From the NCBI RefSeq assembly GCF_009649745.1, contig NZ_WJNG01000002.1, forward strand, positions 142,150-206,149: a stretch of DNA of 64,000 nucleotides, written 5' to 3'. Made by a program: the position numbers and the translations under genes. The notes beneath the pieces were generated by a model that saw only the letters and a program-made list of their open reading frames with translations, did not search any database and was not told where the DNA came from. Positions 59,074 to 64,000 of the stretch are shown here, piece after piece; within the stretch, counting starts at the first letter, position 1, and the number at the start of each line of letters is the position of its first letter. This DNA is from Aquibacillus halophilus (GTDB lineage: Bacteria > Bacillota > Bacilli > Bacillales > Amphibacillaceae).

Positions 59074-59952
59074 ATGGAATCAACCGATGTAAAGAATGTG
59101 GCCGTAATTGGCGCCGGATCAATGGGACACCAAATCGCGATGCTTTCTGCTTTAGGAGGCTATCAAACAACACTTCAAGATATTGAGCAATCCTCACTTG
59201 ATCATGCATTAGAAAAACTAGCAGCGATAATGAACAAATGGGTCAAAAAGGGCAAAATTACTGAAGAAGCAAAAGCTAAGGCGTTTCAATACCTTCATAC
59301 GACAACAAGCTTGGAAGAAGCTGCAATTAAGGCAGATATTGTGATTGAAGCAGTCGTTGAAAAATTAGACGTCAAGCAAGAGGTTTTTACACAATTAGAT
59401 GATATGGTGCAGGAACACACGATTCTAGCAACAAATAGTTCCACAATTGTCAATTCAAAGATTGCTAGTGTGACCAACCGAGCCGATCGAATATGCAATA
59501 TGCATTTCTTTTTCCCGCCACTTGTGATGGATTGTGTTGAGGTTGTCAAAAGTGAACAAACATCAGATCATACCATCCAAGTAGCAACAGATTTTTGTAA
59601 AAGGATTAATCGGACGGCGGTCTTGATGGAGAAGGAGATTTACGGTTTTATTGCCAACCGCTTATTGTTTGCCTTATCTAAAGAAGCGTTTCACTTATAT
59701 GAAGAAGGCTATGCCGATTTTAAGGATATCGATTTAGTAGCAAAAAAGGCACTCGCACACCCACTTGGGCCATTCGAGATAGCTGATTTATCCGGCATTG
59801 ATGTCGGGTATTACGCAAATCTTCAACTATATAACGAAACAGGTGACCCAGCAGATAAACCACCAAAATCGGTCGAAGAAAAAATAAAAGCAGGTCATCT
59901 AGGCAGAAAAACAGGCAAAGGTTGGTACAACTACTCGGAGGTGAAAGTATAA
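59074..59952 (+). CDS. 3-hydroxyacyl-CoA dehydrogenase
   Basis: A 292-residue NAD-dependent dehydrogenase (HBD/PaaH type). The NAD loop is VAVIGAGSMGHQIAMLSALGG, the catalytic His is in MHFFFPPLVMDCVEVV and the C-terminal domain has FIANRLLFALSKEAFHLYEEG and PLGPFEIADLSGIDVG. It oxidises 3-hydroxyacyl-CoA to 3-oxoacyl-CoA in beta-oxidation. GGAGGTAAGG precedes the ATG. It overlaps the hydratase start by one base (TAATG). Confidence 0.93.
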   Translation: MESTDVKNVAVIGAGSMGHQIAMLSALGGYQTTLQDIEQSSLDHALEKLAAIMNKWVKKGKITEEAKAKAFQYLHTTTSLEEAAIKADIVIEAVVEKLDVKQEVFTQLDDMVQEHTILATNSSTIVNSKIASVTNRADRICNMHFFFPPLVMDCVEVVKSEQTSDHTIQVATDFCKRINRTAVLMEKEIYGFIANRLLFALSKEAFHLYEEGYADFKDIDLVAKKALAHPLGPFEIADLSGIDVGYYANLQLYNETGDPADKPPKSVEEKIKAGHLGRKTGKGWYNYSEVKV

Positions 59953-60731
59953 TGAGCGAATTAATAACAGTGAAAATAGAGGATGGGGTTGCCATCATTA
60001 CGATTGATCATCCACCATTAAATGTACTGAATAAAAAAGTGCAACAAGAGTTGGTGGAGACTTTTAGCATGTTAAAGGAAGACAAGGAAGTTGTTTGTGT
60101 GATTTTGGAAACAGCTGGCGATAAAGCTTTTATTGCTGGGGCTGATATCAAGGAATTTCCAAGTATGTTTGGTGACTCAAATATGTTAGAAAATGTGATG
60201 GAAATGCATGATTTAATGAATGAAATCGATCAGTTTCCTAAGCCAACAATCGTCGTGTTGGACGGAGTAACTTTTGGGGGAGGCTGTGAATTGGCCTTAG
60301 CTTTTGATATCCGGATTGCCGAAGAACAGGCTACTATTGCATTGCCGGAAGTAAAGCTTGGAATTTTCCCAGGAGCAGGAGGCACCCAACGTTTGCCTAG
60401 GCTGATTGGTGAAGCCAGGGCAAAGGAAATGATGTTTACAGGAGAAGCAGTAGGTGCGACTGAAGCGGAGCGAATCGGATTGGTCAATCGAGTGACCCCA
60501 ACGGGTGAAGGATTAGCAAGCGCCAGGACTCTAGCAGCCCAAATCACGAATAAATCACTGCAATCTTTATCTCGAATTAAAAAAGCAGTCGATGAAGGAA
60601 TGGATACAACACTGGAGGTTGGAATCCAACGAGAAGCCGAGTTGTTCACCGAAATTTTTCAAACTGAGGATGTATTAGAAGGAATTTCAGCTTTTATCGA
60701 AAAAAGAAAGCCCGTATTTAAGCACAAGTAG
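59952..60731 (+). CDS. Enoyl-CoA hydratase
   Basis: A 259-residue crotonase. AFIAGADIKEF is the CoA-binding/oxyanion part, VTFGGGCELALAFDIRIAEE contains one catalytic Glu and LPEVKLGIFPGAGGTQRLPR the second, so hydratase activity is expected. The ATG at 59952 with GGAGGTG upstream is preferred over 59922. It hydrates enoyl-CoA for the dehydrogenase encoded just before it. Confidence 0.93.
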   Translation: MSELITVKIEDGVAIITIDHPPLNVLNKKVQQELVETFSMLKEDKEVVCVILETAGDKAFIAGADIKEFPSMFGDSNMLENVMEMHDLMNEIDQFPKPTIVVLDGVTFGGGCELALAFDIRIAEEQATIALPEVKLGIFPGAGGTQRLPRLIGEARAKEMMFTGEAVGATEAERIGLVNRVTPTGEGLASARTLAAQITNKSLQSLSRIKKAVDEGMDTTLEVGIQREAELFTEIFQTEDVLEGISAFIEKRKPVFKHK

Positions 60732-60785
60732 ATTAATAGATGAATTGGTAAGCTTGGACAACTTTACAATCTAGGAGGGATTTTT

Positions 60786-61862
60786 TTGACGATTAAGCAT
60801 CAAAAGGATACCATTCCAGTTCGGCACGGAGAAGAACTGGATACTCTGAAACTAGAAAAATATTTACGTGCAAAATTATCTGATTTACCAGAGGGAGAGC
60901 TACATATCGAACAATTTCCCTCTGGTCATTCTAATTTAACTTATCAATTAACGATCGGGGATTGGGAGGCGGTTTTACGAAGACCACCTCTAGGTCCTGT
61001 TGCTGCTAAAGCTCATGACATGGAAAGGGAATATACTATTTTAAAGACGTTACATCCACATTTTAAGCTAGCGCCGAAGCCATTTTTATACGAAGATGAT
61101 GAGTCGATTGTCGGGAGTCCTTTTTTTGTTATGGAACGAAGACACGGAATCGTCGTTGATACACATTTTCCAGAGGAAATGGAAAATACAGGGCAGAGTG
61201 CGAAAATCATCTCTGAAACAATGGTTCAAACTTTGGCGAGGCTCCATGATATTGACTATAAGAAAACAGAAATGGCTACCATCACAAAGCCAGAGGGATT
61301 TATGGAAAGGCAGGTTCACGGTTGGATTAAAAGATATCAACAGGCAAAAACTGACGAGATCCCTAAAGTGGAAGAATTGATGAACTGGTTAAGAAGCAAC
61401 ATTCCTACTTCTTCTGATGCCACCATCATTCACTATGATTTTAAATGTAACAATACGATGTTCAACCCTAACGATTTGTCCGAGATAACGGGTTTGTTTG
61501 ATTGGGAAATGACTACCGTTGGTGATCCGTTAGCAGATTTAGGCGTAACCCTAAGTTACTGGATGGAAGATAGCGATCCTGACTTTTTAAAATATGGATT
61601 TGGTAAACCGCCAATTACAACGAAGGAAGGTTTTTATTCGCGCAGACAGTTTGCTGAAAGGTACGCCGAGCTAACAGGGCGAGATGTTAGCAATCTCGAT
61701 TTTTATTTAACGTTTGCCTATTTCAAGCTAGCGGTTATTGTCCAACAAATTTACTACAGATATAAAAAAGGTCAGACAAGTGATGCCCGTTTTTCCCAAT
61801 TTAATCAGGCAACAGCTGCCTTAATTACTTATGCCTACGCTATTTCTCAGAAAGGTTTTTGA
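60786..61862 (+). CDS. APH-fold phosphotransferase, candidate 4-hydroxyacyl-CoA kinase
   Basis: A 358-residue kinase-fold protein like the APH domain of mammalian ACAD10/11 and bacterial LvaA. The N-terminal part has FPSGHSNLTYQLTIGDWEAVLRR (nucleotide loop with Lys-like contacts), the catalytic loop is IIHYDFKCNNTMF (HxDxxxxN) and the metal site is GLFDWEMTTVGDPLADLG. LvaA-type kinases phosphorylate the 4-hydroxyl of 4-hydroxyacyl-CoA, preparing it for elimination by an acyl-CoA dehydrogenase. TTG start with AGGAGGG. Placed between the hydratase and a second acyl-CoA dehydrogenase. Confidence 0.88.
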   Translation: MTIKHQKDTIPVRHGEELDTLKLEKYLRAKLSDLPEGELHIEQFPSGHSNLTYQLTIGDWEAVLRRPPLGPVAAKAHDMEREYTILKTLHPHFKLAPKPFLYEDDESIVGSPFFVMERRHGIVVDTHFPEEMENTGQSAKIISETMVQTLARLHDIDYKKTEMATITKPEGFMERQVHGWIKRYQQAKTDEIPKVEELMNWLRSNIPTSSDATIIHYDFKCNNTMFNPNDLSEITGLFDWEMTTVGDPLADLGVTLSYWMEDSDPDFLKYGFGKPPITTKEGFYSRRQFAERYAELTGRDVSNLDFYLTFAYFKLAVIVQQIYYRYKKGQTSDARFSQFNQATAALITYAYAISQKGF

Positions 61863-61898
61863 GGAATTGATGGGGACCAACGAATGGAGGGAACGATT

Positions 61899-63644
61899 GT
61901 GAGCCATCTTAAATCACGTGTAAGTGGTGGGTCCTACTTAGTGGATCAAATTTCCGCAAACGATGCCTTTTTCCCAGAAGCTTTAACGGATGAACATAAA
62001 ATGATTCAGAAAACCGCCAAGCAATTTGTCACGAAAGACGTATTGACTAAAAGGAAAGAAATTGAATCTCAAGATTTTGATGTAGTAGTAGATTTATTGA
62101 AAAAAGCGGGTGACCTTGGATTATTAGCCCATAGTGTACCAGAAAAATACGGTGGGCTGGGGTTAGATAAAATAAGCAAAGGCATCGTCGGGGAACAGGT
62201 AGGTCGAAGTGGTAGCTATGGCGTTGCCCACTCAAATCATACTTGTATAGCTACTCTGCCTATTACATATTACGGGACAGAGGAGCAAAAACAGAAATAC
62301 TTGCCAAAGCTTGCAAGTGGTGAATATATTGGAGCGTATTGTTTAACAGAACCAGAGGCAGGATCAGATGCGATGTCTGGAAAAACGACCGCTGTTTTGA
62401 ATGAAGCAGGAACACATTACTTACTCAATGGAACAAAAATTTATATAACAAATGCCGTATTCTCTGATACCTTTATCGTCTATGCAAAGGTTGAGGGCAA
62501 ACATTTCACTACTTTTATTGTCGAAAAGGATTTTCCGGGTTTGTCGCTAGGGCCAGAAGAGAAGAAGATGGGAATCAAAGGCTCATCGACCAGGTCTGTA
62601 ATCCTTGAGAATTGTGAAGTGCCAATCGAAAACGTACTTGGGGAAATAGGGAAGGGGCATATCATTGCTTTTACCGTGTTAAACTTAGGCAGATTTAATC
62701 TAGGCTCTGCATGTACTGGTGGTGCGATGGGTGTTTTAGAATTAGCGGTTAGCCACGTTTTAGCAAGAAAGCAGTTCGGACAAACCCTGTCCTCGTTTGG
62801 AGTCACGAAAGAAAAAATCGCCAAAATGACAGCAAGGATTTATGCATCCGAATCGTTGCAATATCGGACCTCTTATTTGCTTGAAAATGCATTACATGGT
62901 TTGGATGATGTTGCTGATTCACGGATAGTTGCCGCGGGAATGTCCGAGTTCGCTCTAGAATGTGCTGCGTGTAAAGTGTATGGTTCGGAAACCTTAGATG
63001 GTGTCGTAGACGAAGCAGTTCAGTTACACGGTGGAGCAGGTTTTATCAGTGAATATCCAGTCGAGCAGATGTACCGAGATTCTCGAATCAATCGCATTTT
63101 TGAAGGCACGAATGAAATTAATCGTCTGTTATTGACTGGCCAATTTTTGAAGAAATGTCTGAAGGGTGAGCTCCCCTATGCCGATGCAGTCAAGCAAGCT
63201 TTCGAAAATCTGAGCAGTAGCCATTGTAGTGGGGATAGGGTATTTGAAGAAGTGATTGAAAGTATTCGCTCCACCTATCTAGTGTTAGTAGAATATGCCC
63301 GAAGAAAGTTTGGTCAGGATTTAGAAACACAGCAAGAAGTATTAATAAAGCTATCGGACATTGCTATCCATCTCTATGCGGCAGAGTCTGTGGTGTTAAG
63401 ACATCAAAAAATAAACAGCGACTCAGAAGTGCGAAAGTATGTTGTGGAAACGGTGCTCGAAGAATCAATTAATCAAGTATTGCTGAACGTAAGACAATTA
63501 GAACAAGTTTTAATACCTCCAGAAGATAAAATGAAAAAACTTGTCTATGCTGCCCTGATGAATCACGGCTTTAGCGATCCAATTCATCGAAACCGTAGAA
63601 TTGCCGAGCGTGTTTATAGGGACGGTTCTTTTGCTTCCTTTTAG
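61899..63644 (+). CDS. FadE-type acyl-CoA dehydrogenase with repeat-encoded tail
   Basis: A 581-residue acyl-CoA dehydrogenase of the B. subtilis FadE size class. Visible blocks are YGGLGLDKISKGIVGEQVGR, YCLTEPEAGSDAMSGKTTAVL, KMGIKGSSTRSVILENCEVP, AVQLHGGAGFISEYPVEQMY and RINRIFEGTNEINRLLLTGQ with the catalytic Glu. A C-terminal helical extension (~430-580) is normal for this group. GTG 61899 has GGAGGG 7 nt upstream and is favoured over ATG 61884. The final residues YRDGSFASF come from a repeat element inserted near the 3' end. Confidence 0.9.
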   Translation: MSHLKSRVSGGSYLVDQISANDAFFPEALTDEHKMIQKTAKQFVTKDVLTKRKEIESQDFDVVVDLLKKAGDLGLLAHSVPEKYGGLGLDKISKGIVGEQVGRSGSYGVAHSNHTCIATLPITYYGTEEQKQKYLPKLASGEYIGAYCLTEPEAGSDAMSGKTTAVLNEAGTHYLLNGTKIYITNAVFSDTFIVYAKVEGKHFTTFIVEKDFPGLSLGPEEKKMGIKGSSTRSVILENCEVPIENVLGEIGKGHIIAFTVLNLGRFNLGSACTGGAMGVLELAVSHVLARKQFGQTLSSFGVTKEKIAKMTARIYASESLQYRTSYLLENALHGLDDVADSRIVAAGMSEFALECAACKVYGSETLDGVVDEAVQLHGGAGFISEYPVEQMYRDSRINRIFEGTNEINRLLLTGQFLKKCLKGELPYADAVKQAFENLSSSHCSGDRVFEEVIESIRSTYLVLVEYARRKFGQDLETQQEVLIKLSDIAIHLYAAESVVLRHQKINSDSEVRKYVVETVLEESINQVLLNVRQLEQVLIPPEDKMKKLVYAALMNHGFSDPIHRNRRIAERVYRDGSFASF

Positions 63645-63753
63645 GCGTAACCAAAGAAATAAATAAAAAGTGTCAGGCACTACAAATGGACAGATAACCA
63701 TTTTAGTGCCTGACACTTTTTTGAATTGTAGATTGACGCAAAAGAACCGTCCC
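63619..63753. repeat. 135-bp inverted-repeat element at the fadE-like 3' end
   Basis: GGGACGGTTCTTTTG (63619-63633) and CAAAAGAACCGTCCC (63739-63753) are perfect terminal inverted repeats around AAAGTGTCAGGCACTA ... TAGTGCCTGACACTTT. The left end lies inside the acyl-CoA dehydrogenase gene and provides its stop codon. Confidence 0.85.
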
Positions 63754-63829
63754 TATATCACCTTTAAAATGAAACTTATGGTATATTTAAATCGTATATT
63801 ATAAGAGGATTATAATTAGGAGTCGATTG

Positions 63830-64000
63830 ATGATGTACAAGTTTCTCACAGTGATAACTGGAACAATGATTTCAATCCCGGTAATGACTACTGCCTGGTT
63901 AGTTAGCTTTTTTGCATTTAATCAGCCGTTTTTATCTTCAGCAGTAATGGCTATTGCAGGAGCCTTCCTAACATATGGTATTGTTTCTGCTGTTATTTTT
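63830..64000 (+). CDS. Membrane protein, partial (3' end outside window)
   Basis: Starts at ATG 63830 with AGGAG 7 nt upstream and runs off the window. The first 57 residues (MMYKFLTVITGTMISIPVMT...) show two membrane helices separated by FFAFNQPFLSSA. The layout recalls the N-terminus of XpaC/5-bromo-4-chloroindolyl phosphate hydrolysis-type proteins, but this is too short to be sure. Confidence 0.6.
   Translation, partial: MMYKFLTVITGTMISIPVMTTAWLVSFFAFNQPFLSSAVMAIAGAFLTYGIVSAVIF

Overview
The window looks like a chromosomal piece of an AT-rich, endospore-forming Gram-positive bacterium of the Bacillaceae type. The signs are strong AGGAGG-type ribosome binding sites, frequent TTG/GTG starts, lipobox lipoproteins, CcpA-type cre sites, YesM/YesN-like sensors, a B. 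subtilis-like FadH and CatE, a spore-photolyase-like radical SAM protein and a protein with a gamma-type SASP motif. No rRNA, tRNA, CRISPR array, prophage or transposase gene was seen.

Layout. 0-2.1 kb: HxlR regulator (cut by the window edge) divergent from a flavin-dependent monooxygenase and its FMN reductase. 2.1-4.9 kb: a 5'-truncated hydrolase and a sialate O-acetylesterase. 5.0-7.0 kb: a secreted ComEC/ComEA-like lipoprotein plus DUF3006 protein, bracketed by two related ~200-bp repeat elements. 7-20.8 kb: mixed genes (small membrane proteins, sugar-dehydrogenase-like propeller, DUF4362 lipoprotein, glutamine-rich SASP-like pair, C26 peptidase, frameshifted cyclotransferase-like gene, fadH, GH3 glycosidase, GNAT). 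20.9-22.2 kb: SPL-like radical SAM protein and a decayed gene. 22.4-29.5 kb: a DeoR-controlled sugar operon (ribose-type ABC importer, PfkB kinase, class II aldolase, lyxose-isomerase-like enzyme), with a perfect 34-bp palindrome and a cre site. 29.7-37 kb: amidohydrolase, Gfo/Idh/MocA enzyme, hydrolase, CatE-like VOC protein, a decayed exported gene, and an ECF sigma/anti-sigma pair with a recognisable self-promoter. 37.4-51.2 kb: sugar-sensing module (membrane-anchored binding protein, LytS/YesM kinase, AraC-type regulator), a XylF-like binding protein, about ten small membrane/lipoprotein genes, then a ChvE/MmsA/MmsB-type importer. 51.3-53.6 kb: MerR regulator and MATE pump with a textbook 19-bp-spacer MerR promoter. 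53.9-55.8 kb: amine-oxidase-like flavoprotein and an SDR. 56.1-63.6 kb: a TetR-controlled acyl-CoA catabolic cluster (two acyl-CoA dehydrogenases, SDR, 3-hydroxyacyl-CoA dehydrogenase, enoyl-CoA hydratase and an APH-fold kinase) resembling the ACAD10/11-LvaA 4-hydroxyacyl-CoA route. The window ends in a partial membrane-protein gene.

The most unusual feature is a set of interlocking dispersed repeats. One is a GGGACA...TGTCCC hairpin sitting on or directly behind stop codons. A second is an inverted-repeat element ending in ACGGTTCTTTTG / CAAAAGAACCGT, which in three full copies encloses a GTGTCAGGCAC hairpin. A third is a GGGCAT...ATGCCC hairpin. More than twenty copies are present, and in three genes the repeat supplies the last codons of the protein. 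They look like REP/MITE-type non-autonomous elements that also act as 3' RNA structures. Start sites below were chosen by ribosome-binding-site spacing.
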